A stretch of DNA of 64,000 nt from NCBI RefSeq assembly GCF_965278975.1, contig NZ_OZ257126.1:1488001-1552000 (forward strand). Direction: 5' to 3'. Source of the stretch: Ferrovibrio sp965278975. GTDB taxonomy: Bacteria > Pseudomonadota > Alphaproteobacteria > Ferrovibrionales > Ferrovibrionaceae. Position 1 is the first letter of the stretch. Each line of letters starts with the position of its first letter. The notes beneath the pieces were generated by a model. It was not told where the DNA came from and ran no database searches. It saw only the letters and a list, made by a program, of their open reading frames with translations. The translations under genes and the position numbers were made by a program. This document shows, one piece after another, positions 8,694 to 16,284 of the stretch.

Positions 8694-9550
8694 GCGACGA
8701 CCCCGTGATACCGCGTGCTGGTGTGATCGGCTGGCCGGTGGCGCATTCGCGCTCGCCGAAACTGCATGGCTATTGGCTGCGGCATTATGGCCTCCAGGGC
8801 CGCTATGACCGCCTACCGGTGCCGCCGGAAGGCCTGGCTGAATTCATCGCCGCGCTTCGTGCTGGCTGGGCCGAGGGCTTTCGCGGCGTCAACGTGACGA
8901 TCCCGCACAAGGAAGCGGTGATGCCGTTTCTGGACGAGATCGATCCCGGCGCCCAGCGCATCGGCGCGGTGAACACGATCACGCTGCGGCCCGATGGCAG
9001 CCTGCATGGCCGCAATACTGATGCCTTCGGCTTCATCGAGAACCTGAAAAGCGGCGCGCCGGCCTGGAAGCCACAGGCCGCCCCGGCGGTGGTGCTCGGC
9101 GCCGGCGGCTCGGCGCGCGCCATCTGCATCGCCCTGCTGGATGAAGGCGTACCAGGCATCACCCTGGTCAACCGCTCGGTGGACCGGGCCGAGGCCCTGG
9201 CTGAGTCTCTGAGCGGGCTGAGCGATCGCCCGGTCTCGGTGGCGAACTGGGCGGCGGCACCGCTGGCCCTGGAAGGCGCCGGGCTGCTGGTGAATACCAC
9301 CAGCTTAGGCATGGCCGGGCAGCCGCCGCTGGAGCTTGATCTGGCGCCGCTGCCGGCGGCAGCGGTGGTCAATGATATCGTCTATGTACCTCTGGAAACA
9401 GGGCTTTTGGCCCAGGCCAGGGCACGCGGGCATACGACAGTGGATGGCCTCGGCATGCTGCTGCACCAGGGCCGGCCGGGCTTTGAATCCTGGTTCGGGG
9501 TGGCGCCGGAAGTGACCCCCGGCCTGCGCGAGGCAGTGCTGGCGGATTAG
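8690..9550 (+). CDS. aroE: Shikimate dehydrogenase
   Basis: NADPH-dependent reduction of 3-dehydroshikimate to shikimate in aromatic amino acid synthesis. It has 286 residues. The shikimate-binding N-terminus is GVIGWPVAHSRSPKLHG; the catalytic Lys is in GVNVTIPHKEAV and the partner Asp in NTDAFGF. The nucleotide-binding glycine loop is VVLGAGGSARAI. It starts by a 4-base overlap with maf. It is directly followed by the palindromic operator of a toxin-antitoxin pair that separates it from coaE. Confidence 0.96.
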   Translation: MSDDPVIPRAGVIGWPVAHSRSPKLHGYWLRHYGLQGRYDRLPVPPEGLAEFIAALRAGWAEGFRGVNVTIPHKEAVMPFLDEIDPGAQRIGAVNTITLRPDGSLHGRNTDAFGFIENLKSGAPAWKPQAAPAVVLGAGGSARAICIALLDEGVPGITLVNRSVDRAEALAESLSGLSDRPVSVANWAAAPLALEGAGLLVNTTSLGMAGQPPLELDLAPLPAAAVVNDIVYVPLETGLLAQARARGHTTVDGLGMLLHQGRPGFESWFGVAPEVTPGLREAVLAD

Positions 9551-9595
9551 CTTAGCTAACTTAGCTAAGCTAGACTAGCTAACTTAAGTTAGCTA
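9548..9595. promoter_or_regulatory. Double palindromic operator of the toxin-antitoxin module
   Basis: Two adjacent perfect palindromes built from TAGCTAA units fill the gap after aroE. The first spans 9548-9572 (25 bases, core TTAGCTAA-C-TTAGCTAA). The second spans 9576-9595 (20 bases, arms TAGCTAACTT / AAGTTAGCTA). Four copies of TAGCTAA occur in under 50 bases, ending 10 bases before the antitoxin ATG. This fits cooperative autorepression by antitoxin or antitoxin-toxin complexes. The first palindrome includes the aroE stop codon. Confidence 0.75.
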
Positions 9596-9605
9596 ACATG
9601 GCCGC

Positions 9606-9875
9606 ATGACGATCAAGGTCAATATCCACGAGGCCAAGACCACGCTCTCGAAGCTGATCCAGGCCGCCAAGGACGGCGAAGAGGTGATCATCGCCCGCGC
9701 CGGCATGCCGGAGGTGCGTCTGGTGCCGGTGCCGGAAGCAGTAGAGAAGCCACGCCGTCGTTTCGGCGGCGAATGGACCGGCAAGGTCTGGTATGCACCG
9801 GATTACGATCAGGCCGATGCCGAGATCGAGCGCGATTTTCTTGAGAGCAAGATTTTCCCGGACGGTGACGTTTGA
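9606..9875 (+). CDS. Phd/YefM-family antitoxin
   Basis: DNA-binding antitoxin predicted to neutralise the downstream PIN toxin and repress the operon. It has 89 residues. The Phd/YefM-type N-terminal fold is seen in KVNIHEAKTTLSKLIQAA followed by DGEEVIIARAGMPEVRLVPV. The C-terminal tail (about residues 45-89, rich in Trp, Asp and Glu) would wrap the toxin. The toxin TTG start overlaps this stop by 4 bases. The double palindrome at 9548-9595 immediately precedes it. Confidence 0.9.
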   Translation: MTIKVNIHEAKTTLSKLIQAAKDGEEVIIARAGMPEVRLVPVPEAVEKPRRRFGGEWTGKVWYAPDYDQADAEIERDFLESKIFPDGDV

Positions 9876-10249
9876 GACTGCTGCTCGATACCCATGCCCT
9901 GCTTTGGTGGCGCAGCGAGACCAAGCGTTTCGCACCGGAAACTTACGAAGCGATTTCCTGCGGTGAGCATCCGGTGGTGGTTTCCCATGTCACGCTCTGG
10001 GAAATCGCGATCAAGAATGCGCTGGGCAAACTTGATGCGCCAGACAACCTGCTCGACCTCTGTGCCAATGACGGCTTTGAATTGCTGCCCGTCGACCTGC
10101 CGCATATCGAAGCGGTGCGCCAGTTGCCCCAGCTGCATCGCGATCCCTTCGACCGCATGCTGGTGGCGCAGGCGCGGGTCGAGCGGCTGACCCTGGTGAC
10201 GCGCGATGCCAGCATGATGCGCTATGATGTGAAAGTGATGAACGCATGA
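9872..10249 (+). CDS. PIN-domain toxin, VapC-like ribonuclease
   Basis: Predicted Mg2+-dependent endoribonuclease toxin. It has 125 residues from a TTG overlapping the antitoxin stop. PIN-domain acidic residues are D6 (LLLDTHALLWW), E44 (VTLWEIAIKNALGKL), D94 (HRDPFDRMLVAQA) and D112 (LVTRDASM), all intact, so the toxin should be active. Its stop overlaps the coaE ATG (ATGA), so expression of the essential coaE may be translationally coupled to the toxin. The RNA target is unknown. Confidence 0.92.
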   Translation: MRLLLDTHALLWWRSETKRFAPETYEAISCGEHPVVVSHVTLWEIAIKNALGKLDAPDNLLDLCANDGFELLPVDLPHIEAVRQLPQLHRDPFDRMLVAQARVERLTLVTRDASMMRYDVKVMNA

Positions 10250-10860
10250 TTCTGCTCGGCCTCACCGGTTCGATCGGCATGGGCAAATCCACCGTCGGCG
10301 CCATGTTCCGCCGGCTCGGCATCCCGCTGTTCGATGCCGATGCGGCGGTGCATGAACTCTATGCCCCGGGCGGCGCTGCCGTCGCGCCGATGGCGGCTGA
10401 ATTTCCCGAGGCGCTGAAAGACGGCGGCATCGACCGCACGGTCTTGGCGGCGCAGGTGATCCGTGATCCGGCCAGCCTGAAGCGCATCGAGGCCATCGTG
10501 CATCCGCTGGTCGGCCAGGCGCGGCAGGATTTCCTTAGCGCCGCCCGCGCGCGCGGCGAAAAGCTGGTGGTGCTGGATATCCCGCTGCTATTCGAAGGTT
10601 TCAGGGCGCGTGGCAGCACGGCGGCCCAGGAAGGCATCGGCCATGTGGCGGTGGTGAGCGCGCCGGCGGAACAGCAGCGCGCCCGCGTGCTGGCGCGGCC
10701 GGGCATGACGGAAGAGAAATTCGCCGCCATCCTGGCCAAGCAGGTGCCGGATGCGGAAAAACGCAGCTTGGCCGATACAGTGATCGATACCGGCACCGAT
10801 ATGGCAGATACCGAAGCGCAGGTGCGCGCGCTGGTGGCGCGGCTGACCGGGGGGATTTGA
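10246..10860 (+). CDS. coaE: Dephospho-CoA kinase
   Basis: Last step of coenzyme A synthesis: ATP-dependent 3'-phosphorylation of dephospho-CoA. It has 204 residues, the usual length. The Walker A motif GLTGSIGMGKST lies at the N-terminus, the substrate segment is PLFDADAAVHELY, and VVLDIPLLFE is the conserved central strand. The ATG overlaps the PIN-toxin stop by 4 bases, so ribosomes finishing the toxin may reinitiate here. dnaQ follows after 3 bases. Confidence 0.96.
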   Translation: MILLGLTGSIGMGKSTVGAMFRRLGIPLFDADAAVHELYAPGGAAVAPMAAEFPEALKDGGIDRTVLAAQVIRDPASLKRIEAIVHPLVGQARQDFLSAARARGEKLVVLDIPLLFEGFRARGSTAAQEGIGHVAVVSAPAEQQRARVLARPGMTEEKFAAILAKQVPDAEKRSLADTVIDTGTDMADTEAQVRALVARLTGGI

Positions 10861-10863
10861 ACC

Positions 10864-11553
10864 ATGACGCGCGAAATCGTGCTCGATACCGAAACCACCG
10901 GCATCCGGCCCGAGGAAGGCGACCGTGTGGTGGAAATCGGCTGCCTGGAGCTGATCAACCATCTGCCCACCGGCAAGACCTTTCACAAATACATCAACCC
11001 TGAACGCGACATGCCGGAAGAAGCCTTCCGCGTGCATGGCCTGTCGGAAGAATTCCTCCGCGACAAGCCGAAATTCGTCGAGGTCGTCGATGCATTCATC
11101 GACTTCATCGGCGATGCCCCGCTGGTGATCCATAATGCCGCTTTCGATATCGGCTTCCTCGATGCCGAACTGAAGAAGATCGGCCGCGAGGCCATCGGCC
11201 TGGCGCGCGGCATCGACACGGTGCGCATCGCGCGCACCAAGTTTCCCGGCGCCCAGGTGTCGCTTGATGCGCTCTGCCGCCGCTTCAACATCGACAATTC
11301 CGGCCGCGTCAAGCATGGCGCCCTGCTCGATGCCGAATTGCTCGCCGAGGTCTATCTCGAACTGGTCGGCGGCCGCCAGCAGGGCTTGAGCCTCGCCGGC
11401 CTCGATAACGATCCGATGGCGCTGGCGCCGGTGGCGGCGCCGCGCGGCCCGGCGCGGCCGGTGCGGCCCCATGCCGCCAGCGAGGAAGAACTGGCGGCCC
11501 ATGCCAAGTTCATCGCCAAGCTGAAGGAACCGATCTGGCTCAAGCCGGATTAG
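10864..11553 (+). CDS. dnaQ: DNA polymerase III epsilon subunit (proofreading exonuclease)
   Basis: 3'-5' exonuclease proofreading subunit of the replicative polymerase. It has 229 residues. DEDDh motifs: Exo I VLDTETTGI (residues 5-13), Exo II IHNAAFDIGFLDAEL, and Exo III HGALLDAELLAEVYLEL. A C-terminal tail of about 40 residues after the nuclease domain would bind the alpha subunit. It sits 3 bases after coaE in the origin-proximal cluster, as in other alphaproteobacteria, and is followed by a REP-like intergenic repeat. Confidence 0.96.
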   Translation: MTREIVLDTETTGIRPEEGDRVVEIGCLELINHLPTGKTFHKYINPERDMPEEAFRVHGLSEEFLRDKPKFVEVVDAFIDFIGDAPLVIHNAAFDIGFLDAELKKIGREAIGLARGIDTVRIARTKFPGAQVSLDALCRRFNIDNSGRVKHGALLDAELLAEVYLELVGGRQQGLSLAGLDNDPMALAPVAAPRGPARPVRPHAASEEELAAHAKFIAKLKEPIWLKPD

Positions 11554-11577
11554 GGATTGTTGCTGTAATTCCCCGGT

Positions 11578-11693
11578 GTCACCCTCGCGCCAGCCCTTCG
11601 GGCCTGTGCGCCCACGAACGCTTTCTGCGTTCGCGCGCTTACAGAGGGTCCCATTTGATACTGGAATGGGATACCCGCTTTCGCGGGTATGAC
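11578..11693. repeat. REP-like repeat, paired copy with expanded first hairpin
   Basis: The right hairpin is ATACCCGC-tttc-GCGGGTAT (11671-11690), flanked by AATGGG and GAC. To its left is a facing half with GTCACCCTC (11578-11586) and GAGGGTCCCATT (11644-11655), whose interior holds two extra hairpins (GCCC-ttc-GGGC at 11593-11603; CGAACGC-tttct-GCGTTCG at 11615-11633). Related copies occur at 27629, 50105 and 53554. It lies between convergent dnaQ and a lipoprotein gene. Confidence 0.7.
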
Positions 11694-11730
11694 AGTAAAA
11701 ATAGAAAGCGTTCTTGGTTCTTGCTGTCTC

Positions 11731-12918
11731 TTACGGCGACAGCCGATAGACCCGCACCGTGTAGGGCGGGAAATCTTCTTCGATCTCGGTACCGCCGCGC
11801 TGCAAGGCCGGCGGCGGATCATTGTCGAACCAGCGCTCGATGCGGCGCATCGGCTGTGGCAGCAGCAGGTTCAGCTTCCAGGGCCGGTCGGTGACATTCA
11901 CGGCGAGCAGCGTGTAGCGATCATCGAAACTTTTCAGCAGCAGGCGCAAAGGCGTGCCTTCCGATGGCATCGCATCGGCAGGCACGCCGTTATCCAGCGG
12001 CAGCAGCCGCACGCGGTAATCGAACATCGCCGTGTGGCTCAGCAGGGCCGGTGTCAGGCGTTCGATCTCGCGGTTCATGCGCGCAATCGCCTGCCACAGG
12101 CTGCCGGCGGCGGCGACCTGGTTCGGCGTCGGCTGCAACATGCGGGCCGGGTTCTCGCCGAAAACCTGTACGCCGTAATCCAGCGGCGGACCTGGCGCGA
12201 TGCCGAGCGCGCCGATGCTGCGGCTGGCATAGCTGTCCTCGGCGAACCAGACCAGGCCGCTGGCGCCTTCCGCCAAAGCGCCATAGGCCAGGGCGCGCGC
12301 TTCCTGCGGCGTCGGCAGGCGGCGCTCCTCTCCCGGCGCGGCGAAAGCCTGCAGCACGGTCCAGACCGGCCGGGGCCGCGCGGCTTCCGATTGCGCCGCT
12401 ACGCGCTGGCGCAGCGCACTCAACCCCTCCCTGCCGCCAAGGATCGCCGGCCTGTTGCTGTGGAAGGGAAACAGCCGCACCAGGTCGATATTGGCCGGAT
12501 CGAACCAGGCGATGTCGTCGATCTCGATAGAATCCGTTTCGCCCGGCCGGGCGCGCGGCATCACCGCCAGCAGCCGCGAACCGGCGGCGGCCTGCAATAT
12601 CGCCTCGCGCGGCTGTTGCGGCCAGGGCGCAATGCCATTGAAGCCGGCGGCGGCGGCATTGGCGAAGCCGAAACGCACCCCGCGCTGGTAATCCACCATG
12701 GCATTGTCGAGCACCAGGGCGAACAGCGAGCGCGCCGGATCCAGGCTCTGGCGCGGCAGGCCGAGGCGGTCGGTATGCGGCACGCCGCCGCGATGCCGGG
12801 CGAAGCCGGCATCCTTCATTTCACGCCATAGCTCGGGCGCGGCAGCGGGCGGCGGCGCGCTATCGGCGCAGGCGGCGAGCCAGAGCAGCGGCAGCAATAA
12901 CAGGGAGCGCCGCCGCAT
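11731..12918 (-). CDS. Putative lipoprotein with glycosidase-like fold
   Basis: It has 395 residues from the ATG at 12918; upstream in-frame extension would enter the neighbouring gene. A lipoprotein signal is clear (MRRRSLLLLPLLWLAAC, Cys at residue 17). The body alternates strand/helix segments such as NAAAAGFNGIAPW, PVWTVLQAFAAPGEE and AYGALAEGASGLVWFAEDS, resembling a TIM-barrel glycoside-hydrolase-like domain. A beta-sandwich-like tail follows (LRLLLKSFDDRYTLLAVNVTD). I do not recognise a specific family and cannot assign catalytic residues. The next gene upstream starts 10 bases before it, so they may be co-transcribed. Confidence 0.7.
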   Translation of the reverse strand: MRRRSLLLLPLLWLAACADSAPPPAAAPELWREMKDAGFARHRGGVPHTDRLGLPRQSLDPARSLFALVLDNAMVDYQRGVRFGFANAAAAGFNGIAPWPQQPREAILQAAAGSRLLAVMPRARPGETDSIEIDDIAWFDPANIDLVRLFPFHSNRPAILGGREGLSALRQRVAAQSEAARPRPVWTVLQAFAAPGEERRLPTPQEARALAYGALAEGASGLVWFAEDSYASRSIGALGIAPGPPLDYGVQVFGENPARMLQPTPNQVAAAGSLWQAIARMNREIERLTPALLSHTAMFDYRVRLLPLDNGVPADAMPSEGTPLRLLLKSFDDRYTLLAVNVTDRPWKLNLLLPQPMRRIERWFDNDPPPALQRGGTEIEEDFPPYTVRVYRLSP

Positions 12919-12928
12919 CTGGGTTGCT

Positions 12929-13429
12929 CTAGTGGTGGTGTGCCTCGGTGAGGCGGTCCATCCAGGCCAGCAGCACGCCGGAAACCACGAAGGCCATGTG
13001 GATGCCGACCAGCCAGGCAAGCTGCACCTGGTCGATCGACTGGATGTTCATGAAGGCGCGCAGCAGCTGGATCGCCGAAATCGCCACGATGGAGGCCAGC
13101 AGCTTTAATTTAAGGCCGGAGAAATCCACCTTGCCCATCCATTCGGGACGGTCCTTGTGGTCGGCCACGTCGATCTTGGAAACGAAATTCTCATAGCCGG
13201 AGAAAATCACCAGCAGCAGCAGGTTGCCGGCCAGTGACAGGTCGATCAGTGCCAGGATGGAAAGCACCACCTCTGACTCGGTCATGCTCAGCACCGCCGG
13301 GGTGACATGCAGCAATTCCTGGCCGAACTTGACCAGCAGCAGCACCAGGCAGAAGGAGAGGCCGAGATAGAACGGCGCCATCAGCCAGCGGCTGCCGAAA
13401 ATCGCCTTCTCCAATAAATGTTCCATCAT
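12929..13429 (-). CDS. UPF0114 (YqhA-like) inner-membrane protein
   Basis: It has 166 residues with about four transmembrane segments (residues 13-35, 52-75, 107-127, 138-158). The family N-terminus LLEKAIFGSRWLMAPFYLG and the segment VDFSGLKLKLLASIVAISAI are characteristic of UPF0114/TIGR00645. Function is unknown in the family. A His-rich end (EAHHH) closes the protein. The ATG at 13429 is followed by a second ATG, either of which could be used. Confidence 0.9.
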   Translation of the reverse strand: MMEHLLEKAIFGSRWLMAPFYLGLSFCLVLLLVKFGQELLHVTPAVLSMTESEVVLSILALIDLSLAGNLLLLVIFSGYENFVSKIDVADHKDRPEWMGKVDFSGLKLKLLASIVAISAIQLLRAFMNIQSIDQVQLAWLVGIHMAFVVSGVLLAWMDRLTEAHHH

Positions 13430-13554
13430 GCCATATCCCTGGGCTGTAACTGTGGTGCAACTCCGGCCAGAGAATAGCGAAACGCCGGGCGCTGGACCAG
13501 GGGCCGGGCTTTACGCCAAGATGACGGCCACGACATGAAAAACGGGAGAACGCC

Positions 13555-13929
13555 ATGAGCATGATGGACTGGAACGAGTATCGCAAACAACTCGCGGGGG
13601 CTGTCGGCACGATTGCTCAGCTCAACCCCGATATGGTGGCCGGCTACCGCGCCATGAACGGCGCGGGCAAGCAGGTTGGCGGGCTGGGCGAAAAGATGCG
13701 CGAACTGATCGCGCTGTCGGCTGCCATCTCGCTGCGCTGCGACGGCTGCATCGCCGTGCATACCGCGGCGGCCTTGAAGGCCGGGGCGACCGAAGCCGAG
13801 ATCGCCGAAACGCTCGGCGTGGCGATTTCGATCAATGCCGGTGCCGCCATGGTCTATTCCGCCCGCGCCATGGATGCGGTGGCACAGTACCAGGCGCACA
13901 AGGCCGGCAAAGCTCAAGGGGCGGAGTAA
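13555..13929 (+). CDS. AhpD-like carboxymuconolactone decarboxylase-family protein
   Basis: It has 124 residues, all-helical. The redox-active CxxC (C62/C65 in LRCDGCIAVHT) with a following His69 and a preceding conserved Glu (EKMRELIALSAA) match the AhpD-type active site, so a peroxidase-linked or disulfide-exchange role is likely rather than lactone decarboxylation. It precedes an enoyl-CoA hydratase gene by 6 bases, suggesting co-transcription; no functional link is obvious. Confidence 0.9.
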   Translation: MSMMDWNEYRKQLAGAVGTIAQLNPDMVAGYRAMNGAGKQVGGLGEKMRELIALSAAISLRCDGCIAVHTAAALKAGATEAEIAETLGVAISINAGAAMVYSARAMDAVAQYQAHKAGKAQGAE

Positions 13930-13935
13930 GACCGT

Positions 13936-14748
13936 ATGACCGACCTGTATGCCGAATTCACCAGCCTGCGCATCGGCCGCCCGGCCGACCGGGTGCTGGA
14001 TATCACCATGATCGCCAAGGACGGCAAGCTGCCCACTGCTGACGCGGTGATGCATCGCGAACTGGCCGAGATCTGGCGCGTGGTGGATGCAGACCCGGAT
14101 GTGGCAGCGGTGATCCTGCGCGGCGAGGGGCGCGGCTTCTCGGCTGGCGGCGATTTCGCCATGGTGGAGCAGATGACGCGGGATTTCGATACCGTGACGC
14201 GGACCTGGAAGGAAGCCCGCGACCTGGTCTACAACGTCATCAACTGCTCCAAGCCTATCGTTTCGGCCATGCATGGCCCGGCGGTGGGTGCCGGCCTGGT
14301 GGCCGGCCTGCTCGCCGATATCTCCATCGCGGCGAAGAATGCCCGCATCATCGATGGCCATACCCGCCTCGGCGTCGCCGCCGGCGACCATGCCGCCATC
14401 GTCTGGCCGCTGCTGTGCGGCATGGCCAAGGCGAAGTATCACCTGCTGCTCTGCGAGCCGGTGAGCGGCGAGGAAGCCGAACGGATCGGCCTGGTGTCGC
14501 TCTGCGTCGATGAGGCCGAGCTGTATCCCAAGGCCCTGGAAGTGGCGCAGAAGCTGGCCGCCGGCTCACCCACGGCGGTGCGCTGGACCAAATATGCCCT
14601 GAATAACTGGCTGCGCATGGCCGGCCCCAGCTTCGATGCCTCGCTGGCGCTGGAAATGCTCGGTTTCGGCGGCCCCGATGCCCGGGAAGGCCTGGCCTCG
14701 CATCGCGAAAAGCGCCCCCCCGCCTTCAGCCGCACGGCGCCGCTTTAA
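13936..14748 (+). CDS. Enoyl-CoA hydratase/isomerase family protein
   Basis: Crotonase-fold enzyme with 270 residues. The oxyanion-hole segments are GEGRGFSAGGDFAMV and SAMHGPAVGAGLVAGLLADI. The usual hydratase catalytic Glu positions are not obvious: the second region reads TRLGVAAGDHAAIVW, with GD where hydratases often have a Glu, so isomerase or another crotonase activity is possible. The C-terminal helix region SPTAVRWTKYALNNWL is typical. It is transcribed with the AhpD-like gene; the kinase array starts 71 bases downstream. Confidence 0.88.
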   Translation: MTDLYAEFTSLRIGRPADRVLDITMIAKDGKLPTADAVMHRELAEIWRVVDADPDVAAVILRGEGRGFSAGGDFAMVEQMTRDFDTVTRTWKEARDLVYNVINCSKPIVSAMHGPAVGAGLVAGLLADISIAAKNARIIDGHTRLGVAAGDHAAIVWPLLCGMAKAKYHLLLCEPVSGEEAERIGLVSLCVDEAELYPKALEVAQKLAAGSPTAVRWTKYALNNWLRMAGPSFDASLALEMLGFGGPDAREGLASHREKRPPAFSRTAPL

Positions 14749-14819
14749 GGACACAACCCCGGCAATTATTCAGGGTGGCCCGGTAACTGTTTAGGCGGGA
14801 TTCTGTGCTATAGCTGCGG

Positions 14820-16268
14820 ATGATGCTTGATGTCCGCACCCTGATTTTCGCCACTTTCGTCCTCGCCATCGGCGTCAGCCTTGCCTGGCTGCCGGTCTGG
14901 CGCGGCCAGCGCCATTTGCCTGGCGTGCGCACCTGGCTGCTGGCCACAATCTGCGCTGCTGCCGGCCTGGTGCTGCTGGCGCTGCGTGGCGTGGTCGATG
15001 GCTGGCTCTCGGTGATTGTCGGCAACCTGCTGGCGGTGCATGGCCAGGTGCTGGTGATGTTCGCCTTCGCCGATGTGCTGGGGCAGCAGCGGCCCCAGCG
15101 GCTGGGCTATGGCATCACCGGCCTCACCGCCGTGCTGTGGCCGGTGCTGTGGTTCGGCTGGCCGGATGAACTTGGTCTGCGCCAGACGATCTATGCCTGC
15201 TTCGCCATCAGCCTGTTTTCCTACATTGGCTGGATGCTGATCCGCGACCGCACGCTGCCGCATCTGCAGCGGCTGCCGGGTATCGTGTTCTCGATCTTCC
15301 ATGCCGGCATATTGCTGCTGCATGGTGTCAGCGGCGCCTTGCTCAGCGAGGGTGCGGCCTATCTGCGCGGCACCGCCATGAATATCTTCTGGGCGTTCGA
15401 GAACACGCTGTCGGTGATTGCCTTTACTGTTGCCTTCGCTGTGCTGCTGGGTGCCCGCCTGACCGCAGATCTGCAACGCCGCAATCTGGCTCTGGCCGAG
15501 GAGATCGAAGCCCAGCGCGGGTTGCAGAGCCAGTTGCGCTCGGCACTGGATGCCGAAGCGAGCCTGCGCCGCGAGCAGCAGCGCTTCATCACCCGGGTCA
15601 GCCGCGATTTCGACGAGCCTCTGCACGGCATCACGCACAACGCCGAACGGCTTGGCAATCTGCCGCCGCCGCTGCAGGCCAGCATCCAGCCCCGGCTGGA
15701 TGCCATCGGTGCGGCGGCGCAGCGGCTGCGCACGCTGATCGATACATTCCTGCTCGACCACCGCATCCATGGCGGCATGGCCGAGATGCGCCGTGATCCG
15801 GTTGAACTTGGTGCGCTGCTCGCCGACCTGATGCGCGAGCATGGCCGGCCCGGCGGCCGGCCCGGCGCCGAATGGCGGCTGCGGCTGACGCGGCCTGACA
15901 CTGCTGTGACGGCGCGCGGTGATGCCGCGATGCTGGCGATCGTGTTCGGCAACCTGATCGACAACGCGCTGAAATATTCCGGCGTCGAGACCACGGTGGA
16001 TGTCAGCCTCGCCCGCGAGCATGACGAGGCGGTGGTGATCGTGCAGGATCAGGGCATCGGGATTCCGGAACGTGACCTCGGCGCCATCGGGCGGCGCTTC
16101 TTCCGCGCCGGCAACACCGCCAATGTGCCCGGCACCGGGCTTGGCCTGTTCAGCGCCGCACGGTTGATCCAGTTCCATGGCGGCCGCTTCCTGGTCGATT
16201 CCTCGCCCGAGACGGGTACGCGCATCACCGTTCATCTGCCGCTGCATGACTCGGTGGCGGCGGCATGA
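14820..16268 (+). CDS. Seven-helix sensor histidine kinase paralogue 1, lacking the phospho-acceptor His
   Basis: First of five tandem paralogues, 482 residues. Seven predicted membrane helices fill residues 5-212, starting MMLDVRTLIF. A coiled coil covers about 213-255, then the DHp region. The H-box reads SRDFDEPL (261-268) with Arg262 where His is expected, so it cannot autophosphorylate there. The ATPase domain is intact: N-box NLIDNALKYS (378-387), G1 DQGIGIP (410-416), G2 GTGLGL (438-443). The seven-helix module resembles the one often found before GGDEF domains (inference). An extended -10-like TGcTATAGC ends 6 bases before the ATG, so the transcript may be nearly leaderless. Gap to the next kinase: 16 bases. 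Confidence 0.9.
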   Translation: MMLDVRTLIFATFVLAIGVSLAWLPVWRGQRHLPGVRTWLLATICAAAGLVLLALRGVVDGWLSVIVGNLLAVHGQVLVMFAFADVLGQQRPQRLGYGITGLTAVLWPVLWFGWPDELGLRQTIYACFAISLFSYIGWMLIRDRTLPHLQRLPGIVFSIFHAGILLLHGVSGALLSEGAAYLRGTAMNIFWAFENTLSVIAFTVAFAVLLGARLTADLQRRNLALAEEIEAQRGLQSQLRSALDAEASLRREQQRFITRVSRDFDEPLHGITHNAERLGNLPPPLQASIQPRLDAIGAAAQRLRTLIDTFLLDHRIHGGMAEMRRDPVELGALLADLMREHGRPGGRPGAEWRLRLTRPDTAVTARGDAAMLAIVFGNLIDNALKYSGVETTVDVSLAREHDEAVVIVQDQGIGIPERDLGAIGRRFFRAGNTANVPGTGLGLFSAARLIQFHGGRFLVDSSPETGTRITVHLPLHDSVAAA

Positions 16269-16284
16269 AGGCGATGGCGGCCTG

